The position numbers and the translations under genes are program-made. The notes beneath the pieces were generated by a model. The model was not told the origin of the DNA. It did not search any database and saw only the letters and a program-made list of their open reading frames with translations. This document shows positions 44,341-53,118 of a stretch of DNA of 64,000 bases, one piece after another. Origin of the DNA: JACMLD01 sp039919885 (GTDB lineage Bacteria; Bacteroidota; Bacteroidia; Chitinophagales; Chitinophagaceae); contig JBDSEV010000055.1 of the NCBI GenBank assembly GCA_039919885.1, positions 1 through 64,000 of the forward strand, read 5' to 3'. The first letter of the stretch is position 1; each line of letters starts with the position of its first letter.

Positions 44341-47300
44341 TTATCGCTTCATAAATTTATCGAGCAACTGAACCTGCTTGCCAATGATGATTTCTATAAT
44401 GTACAAACCAACCGGTAAACGTGTTACGTCAACGGGCATGTCGATCACGAGCTGGTTTTTCTGAAACACCTGGTTCAGCATCACAACTCCTGCAAGACTG
44501 GTAATGCGTACCATAGAAGAACCTGTGCTGTCTGCTACAATGTGCACATTCAATCGGTCTGTACATGGATTGGGATAGAGCCCTATTTTTTTATTGCTCC
44601 GCCTGCTACTTTCCACTGTTACTTTAAAGGTTGATTTTGCCACCTGCCCGTAATTATCAGTAATGGTGAGCTGGAATGTATACACCCCGGGTTCGAGATT
44701 GGTAGCGGAGGTCTTGCTGGCACTGCTGTTTCCGATGCTCGCAGGGGTTGGACCTGTTACCTGCTGCCAGTGATACGTGGCTATACTGGCCCCACCGGTC
44801 CCGTAAGATTTAGTGCCATCAAGTATCGCATAGCCATTGGGGAATTGAATGGTGGTATCATTACCGGCCATTGGTACCGACAACAACGGCGTGTTTACTG
44901 AAATCACTACAACATCCGTATTGGTCACCCCGCCGGCATTGGTAACCGCAAGTTGTACCTCGTAAACACCAAATTCAAGGTTACTGAGTGTCGGCGTTGC
45001 TGTTGCCGCGCCGGTGATGGTAAATGCTGCCGGACCGGCAACCTTCGTCCAAACATAACTCAGTCCACCACCACCAGGATTAGCCGATGAACCGCCGTCT
45101 AGCGTTACACTGTTGGAAGGTAGTACAAGGTTCACATCACCGCCAGCTGCTGCTACGGGAGGCGCCGGGGCGTGGACGGATACGGTGACCACGTCTTCCG
45201 CAGAAAGTCCGCGGCTGTTGGTCACTACCAGTTTTATATTATAACTTCCTTCGGTTAAGGCACTTATAGATGGCGTGGCAGTTGCAGCGCCGGTGATGGT
45301 AAATGAAGCCGGACCGGAAACCTTTGACCACACATACGTTAAAGTACCGCCTGCTGCATTGGAGGAAGCCGTACCGTTCAACATGGTGCTGTTTGCAGGA
45401 AGCGTAATCGTAATATCTGTTCCTGCACTGGCCACCGGTGGCGAAGCCGGCATGGGACTAACGTTAATGGTTACCTGGTCTTCGCTGGAACTACCCTGCG
45501 CATTGGTTACGGCCAGTTTTACCTGGTAAGCACCCTCCACTAAATTTGTAAGGGTTGGCGTTGCACTGTTTGCACCTGTAATGGTAGAGCCGGCAGGACC
45601 GGAAACCATCGACCATGTATAAGTCAATGCACCACCCGCGGGATTAAATGATTGCTCTCCGTTTAATACGACGCTGTTAGCGGGCAATGTAATGGTAACA
45701 TCCTGCCCTGCATTGCTAATCGGGGGTAACACCGCCATCGCGGTAACCGTCACCACAACAATATCCTCTGACGAGGAGCCCTGCGCATTCGTGACGCTTA
45801 ACTTAAGCTGGTAGACACCTTCCACCAAATTGCTGATGCCTGGTGTAGCGGTCGATGCCCCGGTAATGGCAAATGCTGCGGGACCTGCAATCTTTGTCCA
45901 TGCATAGGTCAATGCACCGCCGCCTGTACTGGACGACAAACTGCCATCCAGCGTGGCTGTATTGGTAGGTAATACGATATTAATATCTGTGCCGGCATTG
46001 GCTACTGCAACAGGTGCCGCGGACACGGTGATATTGACGAAATCCGTGCTGCTGATGCCTGCGCTGTTGGTAACGGTGAGTTTTACCTGGTACACCCCTT
46101 CAATTAAATTACTGACGGCTGCGGTTGCAGTGGTATCTCCTGTAATGGTGAAGGATGCAGGACCGGAAACTTTGGTCCACACATACCGGAGCGGGCCGCC
46201 GCCAGGCGTTGACGATGTGCTACCGTTCAGCGTGGCCGTGCTGGCCGGTAGAACCATACTAATATCTGCACCTGCGTTGGCAACCGGTACTGGCGCTGGT
46301 TTTACAATGATGGTGGCTGTATCAACACCGGTAAGCCCGTTGGTATTGGTAACAGTAAGTTTTATCTTATAAGTACCTTCTACCAGGCTGCTGGCAAACG
46401 GTGTTACGGTGGTATCTGCAGACATGGAAAATGAAGTTGGCCCGGTAAGCTTCACCCATTTGTATCTTAAAAGCCCCCCTGCAGGGTTGGTAGAAGCGGC
46501 GCCATTAAGGCCGGCGCTGTTTACAGGGAGTGTAATGGTGGTACCACCGCCCGCGTTTGCAACCGGGGGGAAAACCGGCACCGGGCTCACCACCAGTACT
46601 ACAATATCGTCGTTGCTATGTCCCTGCCCGTTGGTTACAGTAAGTTTAATTTGATAAGTACCTTGCACCAGGTTTTTGAGCACCGGTTTTACTGCGGTAT
46701 CTGATTTAAAGAGCGCGGCAGCAGGCCCGGAAATTTGCGACCATTTATAAGTAAGTATGCCGCCGGTTGGATTGTACGAAGCGGACCCGTTGAGTGCAAT
46801 TGAATCCTTTGGAAGCACCGTACTGGTATCGGCCCCGGCCCTTGAAAAAGGAAAAACGATGCCGGTGAGGTATTCGTGCGCCCCGATATCGAAAGCGCCG
46901 CTCTGGGGACGGGTAACCCCGTCAATATCATCATTTATAAAGCTCGCGCTTACGCCTTTGTCGATTGCCCGTGAGTTAACATTTAACAAACAGCTGCTGT
47001 CATCTACAAGTCCAATATCTGTAAACGTGTTGCCATATAAATTACCTGCTGTATCTGGCTTTGTAATGTTCAACTGGGTAAACACGTAATTTTTTGTTGG
47101 GTCGAATGGTTTGTCTCTTTGTATATTAAACCCCAGGTTATTTTTAATTTCAATGGTACCACCTACCGCGTTGTAAGAATCAACCATGGCAGCCTGCCAG
47201 TCTGCAGCACTCAGGTTACCAAACGTATTGTTGAATATTTTAAAATTACAATAGCGCATATAAGGCGAATAGGCAATGTCTTCGGGCGTGCACTGCGCTT

Positions 47301-48228
47301 CGATACCTGAATATTTTCGCGACCCTACCATTACATTATTGTACACATACACTTTGCCCACGGTATCAAGACTAAAAGAATGCGCGCGAAGACCGCTGCC
47401 CCAATAATCAGCGATATAATTGTGGTGTACTTCGCCACTGCCGTATAAATAAATAATACCGGTATGACGGTAATCATTTGCACCAAGGTGAGAAAGACGG
47501 TTATGATGCACATTGGCTTCCAGTACTTTGCTTAAGTGAAACACGTCCTGTTGGTCTGAATAATCTACAGTACAATAAGCTACTTCCAGTTTCCGGAACA
47601 TGCTTACCAATCCATCATCCATCACCCTCCCAAACAGGCCGAGCTGCAGAAAAGTTGTTTTAATATTGTATACGCTAAAATGCAAAAACTTGATATCGTA
47701 ATAGAGGCTTGTTTTACTGTTGGTACCATTGTAGACCAGGGCCGAATTGTAAAAGAAAACGCCGTAATCGATGATGTTAACCATCTTAAAATAACTGAAG
47801 TATACACCGGACATGGTGCCATCAATAGATATCCCCCTGATTAAATCGTGCAGGTAAAATCCAAATTCTATTCCAGGTGTGCCATCACCGCGGATTTCTA
47901 CATTGGTAAGATTTGAAAAAGTTGACGGCGAAGGATCAGGACCAATCTCTACCAGCCCGCTATTCATAATATATATTTTCTTGCCGGGGCTTGCGGTGAT
48001 ATTCCTGAAATTCATCAGTTTATACTTGCCGGGATTAATAACGACAGTATCACCATCCTGGAGGTTCAATGTTGCCTGTGCATTGGGGTAATCGATAAAG
48101 CCGCTGCCGGAACCAACAAAAACTTTTTTGCCCTGGGAAAATGATTGAGAAGAAAAAGCTGTTAACAATAATGCTGTTAACAATAAAAAAAAGGTGTGAA
48201 CGGTACGGGGGTGAAGTAGGGTTTTCAT
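44341..48228 (-). CDS. T9SS-secreted surface protein: beta-helix, eight PKD-like repeats, sorting tail
   Basis: 1295 residues. Signal peptide (FFLLLTALLLTAFSSQSFSQ). Residues about 35-450 look like a right-handed parallel beta-helix (ISIDGTMSGVYFSYFKMVNI, EANVHHNRLSHLGANDYRHTGIIYLYGSGEVHHNYIADYWGSGLRAH), ending GAFDIGAHEY, a fold often used for polysaccharide lyases or glycan binding. Eight PKD/K319-like domains of about 90 residues follow (each AGxDxxxxLPxxxxxLxGxxSxxxGGxLxYxWxxxSGP...VEGxYxxKLxVTN). The last 75 residues are a type-A sorting domain (IGLYPNPCTDRLNV, LPVGLYIIEI). It is probably displayed on or released from the cell surface. Substrate unknown. Confidence 0.93.
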   Translation of the reverse strand: MKTLLHPRTVHTFFLLLTALLLTAFSSQSFSQGKKVFVGSGSGFIDYPNAQATLNLQDGDTVVINPGKYKLMNFRNITASPGKKIYIMNSGLVEIGPDPSPSTFSNLTNVEIRGDGTPGIEFGFYLHDLIRGISIDGTMSGVYFSYFKMVNIIDYGVFFYNSALVYNGTNSKTSLYYDIKFLHFSVYNIKTTFLQLGLFGRVMDDGLVSMFRKLEVAYCTVDYSDQQDVFHLSKVLEANVHHNRLSHLGANDYRHTGIIYLYGSGEVHHNYIADYWGSGLRAHSFSLDTVGKVYVYNNVMVGSRKYSGIEAQCTPEDIAYSPYMRYCNFKIFNNTFGNLSAADWQAAMVDSYNAVGGTIEIKNNLGFNIQRDKPFDPTKNYVFTQLNITKPDTAGNLYGNTFTDIGLVDDSSCLLNVNSRAIDKGVSASFINDDIDGVTRPQSGAFDIGAHEYLTGIVFPFSRAGADTSTVLPKDSIALNGSASYNPTGGILTYKWSQISGPAAALFKSDTAVKPVLKNLVQGTYQIKLTVTNGQGHSNDDIVVLVVSPVPVFPPVANAGGGTTITLPVNSAGLNGAASTNPAGGLLRYKWVKLTGPTSFSMSADTTVTPFASSLVEGTYKIKLTVTNTNGLTGVDTATIIVKPAPVPVANAGADISMVLPASTATLNGSTSSTPGGGPLRYVWTKVSGPASFTITGDTTATAAVSNLIEGVYQVKLTVTNSAGISSTDFVNITVSAAPVAVANAGTDINIVLPTNTATLDGSLSSSTGGGALTYAWTKIAGPAAFAITGASTATPGISNLVEGVYQLKLSVTNAQGSSSEDIVVVTVTAMAVLPPISNAGQDVTITLPANSVVLNGEQSFNPAGGALTYTWSMVSGPAGSTITGANSATPTLTNLVEGAYQVKLAVTNAQGSSSEDQVTINVSPMPASPPVASAGTDITITLPANSTMLNGTASSNAAGGTLTYVWSKVSGPASFTITGAATATPSISALTEGSYNIKLVVTNSRGLSAEDVVTVSVHAPAPPVAAAGGDVNLVLPSNSVTLDGGSSANPGGGGLSYVWTKVAGPAAFTITGAATATPTLSNLEFGVYEVQLAVTNAGGVTNTDVVVISVNTPLLSVPMAGNDTTIQFPNGYAILDGTKSYGTGGASIATYHWQQVTGPTPASIGNSSASKTSATNLEPGVYTFQLTITDNYGQVAKSTFKVTVESSRRSNKKIGLYPNPCTDRLNVHIVADSTGSSMVRITSLAGVVMLNQVFQKNQLVIDMPVDVTRLPVGLYIIEIIIGKQVQLLDKFMKR
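44615..46850 (-). repeat. Tandem PKD-encoding repeats (eight units)
   Basis: Within the 1295-aa gene, eight consecutive units of about 270 bases encode PKD-like domains; units 3 to 7 are closest in sequence at DNA level. Such repeats can expand or contract by recombination and may be misassembled in short-read assemblies. Confidence 0.8.
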
Positions 48229-48808
48229 AGTTGGATATTAACATGTATACCTGTGATTATTCAATTTGTTAAGGCTTGGTTTTGGTTTAGCCATTACTTA
48301 CAAAATGTTAGCCAAAAAATCCTGATTTCACCTGGCTTTAATACAATTTTAGTGCACAGGAAATTTTTTATCCACAAACAGGGGTATTTACGTAGTTAAA
48401 GAGGATTTGTGTTGACCGCACGCAAGAAAAAGATCGTGTTTCTACGAATAATTGATTGTTTCTTTTTGTTTGAACAATAAAAAATTAGGTGGACCAGCAA
48501 AAATATTCCGGGCAATAATTGTTAAACAGACACTTTTTAAGCAAAACAGTGCTAACCATCGTAAGTTAGTTAGCAATCAACTTTGCAAAACAGGTGGAAT
48601 AAGCGGTGCCATTGCCGGGAAAAAATTGTTTGGAGCAGAAGGGATCTTGCAAGATCTGGCATGGACGACACACTGCCATTCCGTTTGCAGATAATGTTTA
48701 AAATTCCGCACATACCATACCGTTAGCAGCTTTTTGTTAATACATGAAAAAAAGGAATACCTGCAGTTGCTGCGTGGTAATTCCTGTAAACAAATGGATG
48801 AATGATTG
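48229..48808. other. Intergenic region upstream of the giant gene
   Basis: About 580 bases with no supported gene. An 80-codon frame on the plus strand (ending 48694) was judged non-coding. The only clear element is the terminator at 48747-48785. Confidence 0.4.
48747..48785 (-). terminator. Terminator after the 126-aa gene
   Basis: On the reverse strand AGGAATTACC...GGTATTCCT (one bulged base), 14-base loop, then TTTTTTTC. It begins 24 bases after the stop of the coiled-coil gene. Confidence 0.8.
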
Positions 48809-49189
48809 CTAGCTAAATTTGCTGATAAATTGATTGAACCGGTTTTTTAATTCGTCAAGGAGCGATTGTAAACGACTGTATTGTTCGTGGAGGTGCTGGT
48901 GCTCAGCAATGGTGGTAGGATTAATCTTTCCATTTTTAGAAACCCTGGCCACCGCGGTTTTATGATCGTGTACTTTGATGGAATGCTTAAGGTCATGAAT
49001 GTTAATGAGCTGGATGTAAAACTGGTTTTCATAGTGATCTACATCCCGCAGGTGGTCGCGACCACTAACCTTCATGGCAGTCTGCCGCAGCTGGTTTTTC
49101 AGGTGCACGATTTCGTCCCTGTAATTGCGCATTTGTTGCCGCCAGCTGTTACAGTCTGCGGTCAGCTGTGTAATGTCTGTTGTAACCAT
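48809..49189 (-). CDS. Hypothetical coiled-coil protein, 126 aa
   Basis: No domain recognised. The sequence is almost all helix with heptad spacing: WRQQMRNYRDEIVHLKNQLRQTAMKV, FYIQLINIHDLKHSIKVHDHKTAVARV and LHEQYSRLQSLLDELKNRFNQFISKF. No signal peptide. His-rich middle (DHLRDVDHYENQ, KHSIKVHDHK). It probably forms an antiparallel helical hairpin or dimer. Single gene with its own terminator. Confidence 0.75.
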   Translation of the reverse strand: MVTTDITQLTADCNSWRQQMRNYRDEIVHLKNQLRQTAMKVSGRDHLRDVDHYENQFYIQLINIHDLKHSIKVHDHKTAVARVSKNGKINPTTIAEHQHLHEQYSRLQSLLDELKNRFNQFISKFS

Positions 49190-49568
49190 CGGAGTAAATT
49201 TTTGAGGTGAGCAAATGTGTGGTGCAGCTAAGATTTGGGGAGGGATTACTGAGCCTTTGAGCTATTCGTAATTTAAAACTTTTTTTCTACATGATTATCG
49301 TTTTTTACATAATTGTTTTGTTAAGCAGCAGTTTTGTCCGGCGGATGGGCTGCAAAATGTGCCAGCCGCGCCGTATGACGGCTCAGGAACCTTAATTGAG
49401 CTGGGGTTACGGCTCCCCTACTGTAACGAATGCCCGTTGGGCGGTCGGCAAGACGGGCACTGGCCCTGCGCCGGCATACCCGTACAAGCATACTTCCACT
49501 CAGCCCGGAACTGCGCCATTAAATAAATAGTCAGCGGAAAATTAGTTGCTTACTTATATATTTGGGTT
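49190..49568. other. Divergent intergenic region before the permease gene
   Basis: About 380 bases without a gene. It holds GTTAC/GTAAC and TGCCCGT/ACGGGCA stems between 49405 and 49459, which could give a structured RNA but match no known family. An exact -7 box TATATTTG lies at 49557-49564, four bases before the permease ATG. Confidence 0.4.
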
Positions 49569-50822
49569 ATGTTTAAATACCTGGAGATTTTATGGAACAG
49601 TTTCAAAATGGCACTGTCAGAGTTCCGCTCCAATAAACTACGCACTTTCCTTTCTCTATTCGGTATTACCGTTGGTATTTTTTGCATCATCAGTGTACTG
49701 GCCGTTATCAACAGTATGGAGAAAGCGGTCAAGGACAATTTAAGCGCCATTGCCAAACAGACGGTATTTATTGGTAAATGGGAAAACGGTGGCGGACCAG
49801 ATTATCCCTGGTGGAAATATGTAAACCGCCCGGAAGTAAAATTTGAAGAAATGGTACTGGTGAAAAAGAAATTTGATTTCCCTTCCACCATCGCCTTCTT
49901 TTCTTCTACCCAGGGTTCCATGGAATATGCCAGCAGTATCGTTAATTCTGTCAATTATTACGGCGTTACTGAAGAATTTGGCATTTTACAATCTATTACC
50001 ATCGGTTTTGGCCGCAACATAGAAACCCAGGAATATGCCGATGGCGGCAATGTACTGCTGGTGGGCAACCAGGTGGCGGAGACGCTATTTGGAAAGGCGG
50101 AAGCCGCACTGGGTAAAACCGTAAAACTGAACAAGGGAAGAGCTGCAGTGATTGTGGGAATAATGCCTAAAAAAGGTTCCAGTATTTTTGAGGCATGGGA
50201 CTATGATAATTCCATCATTATGCCCTACCAGCTGATGAGCCAGATGGTTCCGCTAAAGGATGCCAATCCGCTTATAATGGTGCAGGCAAAAAATGACAAC
50301 ATGCCGCTCGACAATATCAAAGATGAGCTAAAAGGCGTTATGCGGTCGGTGAGAAGGATTAGTCCGGGTAAAGAAAATAATTTTTCACTCACCGATATTG
50401 ATTCGATCAGCAAAACCCTCGACCCTATCATTTCCGGCATGAACGCCGGGGGATGGGCCATTTCGGGCTTGTGCCTGCTGGTAGGTATGTTTGGCGTTGC
50501 CAATATTATGTTTGTTACCGTACGGGAACGCACGGCGCAAATTGGATTAAAAAAAGCCATTGGAGCAAAGCGCAGCAGCATTATGACCGAGTTTTTGCTG
50601 GAATCTGCTTTTCTCTGTATCCTGGGCGGCATCATGGGATTGATACTTGTGTTCATCCTCACAAAAATGATTTCTTCCTTTTTTGACTTCCCGATATTTA
50701 TCTCATTCAGTATTTTCTTTCTTGCCATTAGTATCTGTATTACAACGGGTATACTGGCGGGCATTATTCCGGCCTTTATCGCTGCCAAGATGGATCCGGT
50801 GGTGGCCATCAGGAGTAAATAA
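49569..50822 (+). CDS. FtsX/MacB-type ABC transporter permease
   Basis: 417 residues. Layout is MacB-like: TM1 (LRTFLSLFGITVGIFCIISVLAVINSM), a large extracytoplasmic domain (about 60-290, MacB periplasmic core with VNYYGVTEEFGIL and IIMPYQLMSQ), then three TM segments in the FtsX domain (ISGLCLLVGMFGVANIMFVTVRERTAQIGLKKAIGAKRSSIMTEFLLESA, and the C-terminal DPVVAIRSK). The partner ATPase is not adjacent. Homologues act in mechanotransmission, peptide or lipoprotein handling. A -7 box lies four bases before the ATG, so the mRNA may be leaderless. Confidence 0.92.
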   Translation: MFKYLEILWNSFKMALSEFRSNKLRTFLSLFGITVGIFCIISVLAVINSMEKAVKDNLSAIAKQTVFIGKWENGGGPDYPWWKYVNRPEVKFEEMVLVKKKFDFPSTIAFFSSTQGSMEYASSIVNSVNYYGVTEEFGILQSITIGFGRNIETQEYADGGNVLLVGNQVAETLFGKAEAALGKTVKLNKGRAAVIVGIMPKKGSSIFEAWDYDNSIIMPYQLMSQMVPLKDANPLIMVQAKNDNMPLDNIKDELKGVMRSVRRISPGKENNFSLTDIDSISKTLDPIISGMNAGGWAISGLCLLVGMFGVANIMFVTVRERTAQIGLKKAIGAKRSSIMTEFLLESAFLCILGGIMGLILVFILTKMISSFFDFPIFISFSIFFLAISICITTGILAGIIPAFIAAKMDPVVAIRSK

Positions 50823-50855
50823 TAACATGCGCTGATCAGTTGAACACTATTCATT

Positions 50856-51908
50856 TTGCAAGACCGTATATTTGCAAATTCAATTAACCTATACGCCATC
50901 AGCCAGCCAGTTACCATCCTTGCAATTGAGTCTTCCTGCGATGAAACCGCCGCAGCCGTGTGCACAAACGGTATCATTCTCGCCAATATTATTGCCAGTC
51001 AGCCCGTGCACGAGCAATACGGGGGGGTGGTGCCAGAACTTGCGAGTCGCGCGCATATGCAGCATATTGTACCTGTTGTAGATGCTGCATTAAAAGAGGC
51101 CGGCACGTCCCTGTCAGCGATTTCCGCCATTGCCTATACGCAGGCGCCGGGCCTTATTGGCGCGCTGCTGGTAGGCGGACAGTTTGCAAAATCGTTGTCT
51201 TTATCGCTCGGCGTTCCATTGATTGCTGTGCACCACATGCAGGCGCATGTGCTGGCCAATCTTATCCCGGCGCAAAGGCCGGATTTTCCTTTTTTGTGTT
51301 TGACGGTAAGCGGTGGCCACACGCAAATTGTTTTGTGTGAATCTCCTTTGCAATTAAAAGTGATTGGCCATACCATTGATGATGCGGCCGGTGAAGCATT
51401 TGACAAATCCGCCAAGCTGCTGGGCCTTCCCTACCCCGGTGGACCGCTCATTGATAAGTACGCCCAATCTGGCAATGGTAAACGTTTCACTTTTGCGGAG
51501 CCGCAGATTCCGGGGCTAAATTTTAGTTTCAGCGGCGTAAAAACATCCATCCTTTACTTTCTGCAGGCCGAAATAAAAAAGGATCCGCTATTTATACAAA
51601 ACAACCTGGCGGATCTCTGTGCTTCTGTACAGGCGCGCATTATCAGTATCCTGTTATCCAAACTAAAAAAAGCAGTAGCCGATACCGGTATAAAACGTGT
51701 GTGCATAGCAGGCGGGGTTTCCGCCAATAGCGGACTGCGTAAAGCACTGAAGGAAACTGGCGCGCAGCAGGGCTGGCAGGTCTTTATCCCTGCTTTTGAA
51801 TATTGCACAGACAATGCAGCCATGATTGCCATTACGGGTTATTACAAATTACTGGCCGGACAAACGGATCCGCTTTCTACCGGCTCCAGTGCAAAGGCCG
51901 ACTGGTAA
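50856..51908 (+). CDS. tsaD: tRNA threonylcarbamoyladenosine synthase subunit TsaD
   Basis: 350 residues if begun at the TTG at 50856. TsaD motifs are complete: ILAIESSCDETAAAV, HxxxH as HHMQAHVLAN, SGGHTQIVL, DAAGEAFDKSAKLLGLPYPGGP, IAGGVSANSGLR and the final ExCTDNAAMIA. It transfers threonylcarbamoyl to A37 of ANN-decoding tRNAs, with TsaB and TsaE. No ATG or GTG lies before the first motif; the only in-frame choices are TTG at 50856 or ATT codons. An exact -7 box (TATATTTG, 50867-50874) lies inside the TTG-started frame, which argues for a later start. The exact start is open. Confidence 0.96.
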   Translation: MQDRIFANSINLYAISQPVTILAIESSCDETAAAVCTNGIILANIIASQPVHEQYGGVVPELASRAHMQHIVPVVDAALKEAGTSLSAISAIAYTQAPGLIGALLVGGQFAKSLSLSLGVPLIAVHHMQAHVLANLIPAQRPDFPFLCLTVSGGHTQIVLCESPLQLKVIGHTIDDAAGEAFDKSAKLLGLPYPGGPLIDKYAQSGNGKRFTFAEPQIPGLNFSFSGVKTSILYFLQAEIKKDPLFIQNNLADLCASVQARIISILLSKLKKAVADTGIKRVCIAGGVSANSGLRKALKETGAQQGWQVFIPAFEYCTDNAAMIAITGYYKLLAGQTDPLSTGSSAKADW

Positions 51909-51995
51909 AAACGGGAAGGGACAAACCAATATGACCTGCGGACAATTTGTTATTACGGCATATCAGCCAGGATTATTTCCAGGCAAAATAATTGT

Positions 51996-52376
51996 ATGAT
52001 GGAAAAGAAAGAACATAGGGTGATTCCATTGCTGCGCATTTTTGACCTCAGCAAAGCAATTGAATTTTATATCGGATGGCTGGGTTTCAGCATCGACTGG
52101 GAGCACCGGTTTGGTGAAAATTTTCCAGTGTACATGCAGGTGTCGCTCGGCAATATCACGTTGCACCTAACTGAACACCATGGCGATTGCTGTCCCGGTG
52201 GAAAGGTTTACATTGAATACGCGGGTGAACTAACAGTTTACTACAACCTATTACAAGAAAAAGATTACCGGTACATGAAACCCGGGCTGGAAAAAGCCCC
52301 GTGGAATGCGCTTACCATGGAAGTGATTGATCCTTTCGGCAATAAACTGTTGTTTGCGGAAGATTTAAAAAAGTAA
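51996..52376 (+). CDS. Glyoxalase/bleomycin-resistance (VOC) fold protein
   Basis: 126 residues (start at one of two adjacent ATGs). VOC pattern: RVIPLLRIFDLSKAIEFYIGWLGFSIDWEHRFG, YMQVSLGNITLHLTEHHGDC and the closing TMEVIDPFGNKLLFAE. It resembles bleomycin-resistance-protein-like VOC members that bind and sequester ligands as dimers; metal ligands of true glyoxalase I are not complete. It is followed 5 bases later by trmN6, so they are likely co-transcribed. Confidence 0.88.
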   Translation: MMEKKEHRVIPLLRIFDLSKAIEFYIGWLGFSIDWEHRFGENFPVYMQVSLGNITLHLTEHHGDCCPGGKVYIEYAGELTVYYNLLQEKDYRYMKPGLEKAPWNALTMEVIDPFGNKLLFAEDLKK

Positions 52377-52381
52377 GGGTT

Positions 52382-53107
52382 ATGCCGAATGATTATTTTC
52401 AGTTTAAACAATTTACCATTTACCAGGACCGGTGCGCATTGAAAGTAAGTACAGACAGTTGCATTTTCGGGGCCTGGGCGGCAAAAAAATTAGCGGCGGT
52501 TGAACAGCATGTTTCCGGATGCCTGGATATTGGTGCGGGCAGTGGTTTACTGATGCTGATGCTGGCGCAACAATTCCAGGGCAATATAGAAGGGGTTGAA
52601 ATTGACGCCCGGTCTTACGAACAAGCCACCGAAAATATTGCCGCCAGCAGCTGGTACAACCGGCTACGGCTATTTCATAGTGATATTAAACTGTTTTCGG
52701 TGCCGCACCGGTATGATTTTATCCTCAGTAATCCTCCCTTTTTTGAAGGTGATTTGAAATCTGCCAACAGCCGGTATAATTTTGCCAAACACGATGATGG
52801 TTTAAGCCTGCAGGATTTGTTGCAGGTAGCCGAACGAAATTTATCTGCCAGGGGAATGTTTGCGGTGCTGTTGCCTTTTCAGCGAAGTCGTTGGTTTGAG
52901 GAATTGGCGGCGGGTCATGAATTGTTTGTTGCCGATAAGTTATTGATACGGCAGAGCATGCAGCATCCGCATTTCCGTGCAGCGTTTTTGTTACAGCGAA
53001 AAAACAGCGGGCAGGTAAAATCAGAAGAACTGGTTATCCGGCAATCGACCGAAGTGTACTCCTACGCCTTTACTGCGCTCCTAAAAAATTATTACCTGCA
53101 CCTGTGA
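52382..53107 (+). CDS. trmN6: tRNA1(Val) (adenine-37-N6)-methyltransferase
   Basis: 241 residues. Rossmann methyltransferase with motif I LDIGAGSGLLMLMLAQQF, acidic EGVEIDARSYEQA and the N6-adenine motif IV SNPPFF. The start FQFKQFTIYQDRCALKVSTDSCIFGAWA is typical of TrmN6/YfiC (KVxTDxxLLGAW). It uses SAM to methylate A37 of tRNA-Val(cmo5UAC). A DNA-methyltransferase role is unlikely given the short length and the YfiC start motif. Confidence 0.9.
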   Translation: MPNDYFQFKQFTIYQDRCALKVSTDSCIFGAWAAKKLAAVEQHVSGCLDIGAGSGLLMLMLAQQFQGNIEGVEIDARSYEQATENIAASSWYNRLRLFHSDIKLFSVPHRYDFILSNPPFFEGDLKSANSRYNFAKHDDGLSLQDLLQVAERNLSARGMFAVLLPFQRSRWFEELAAGHELFVADKLLIRQSMQHPHFRAAFLLQRKNSGQVKSEELVIRQSTEVYSYAFTALLKNYYLHL

Positions 53108-53118
53108 ACCTAGGTGTA

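Noticed and set aside
44615..46850. Tandem repeats considered as a CRISPR or satellite array
   Set aside because: The units are in-frame PKD-domain coding repeats inside one gene.
48452..48694. 80-codon plus-strand frame upstream of the giant gene
   Set aside because: No ATG start, no family, composition like surrounding non-coding DNA.
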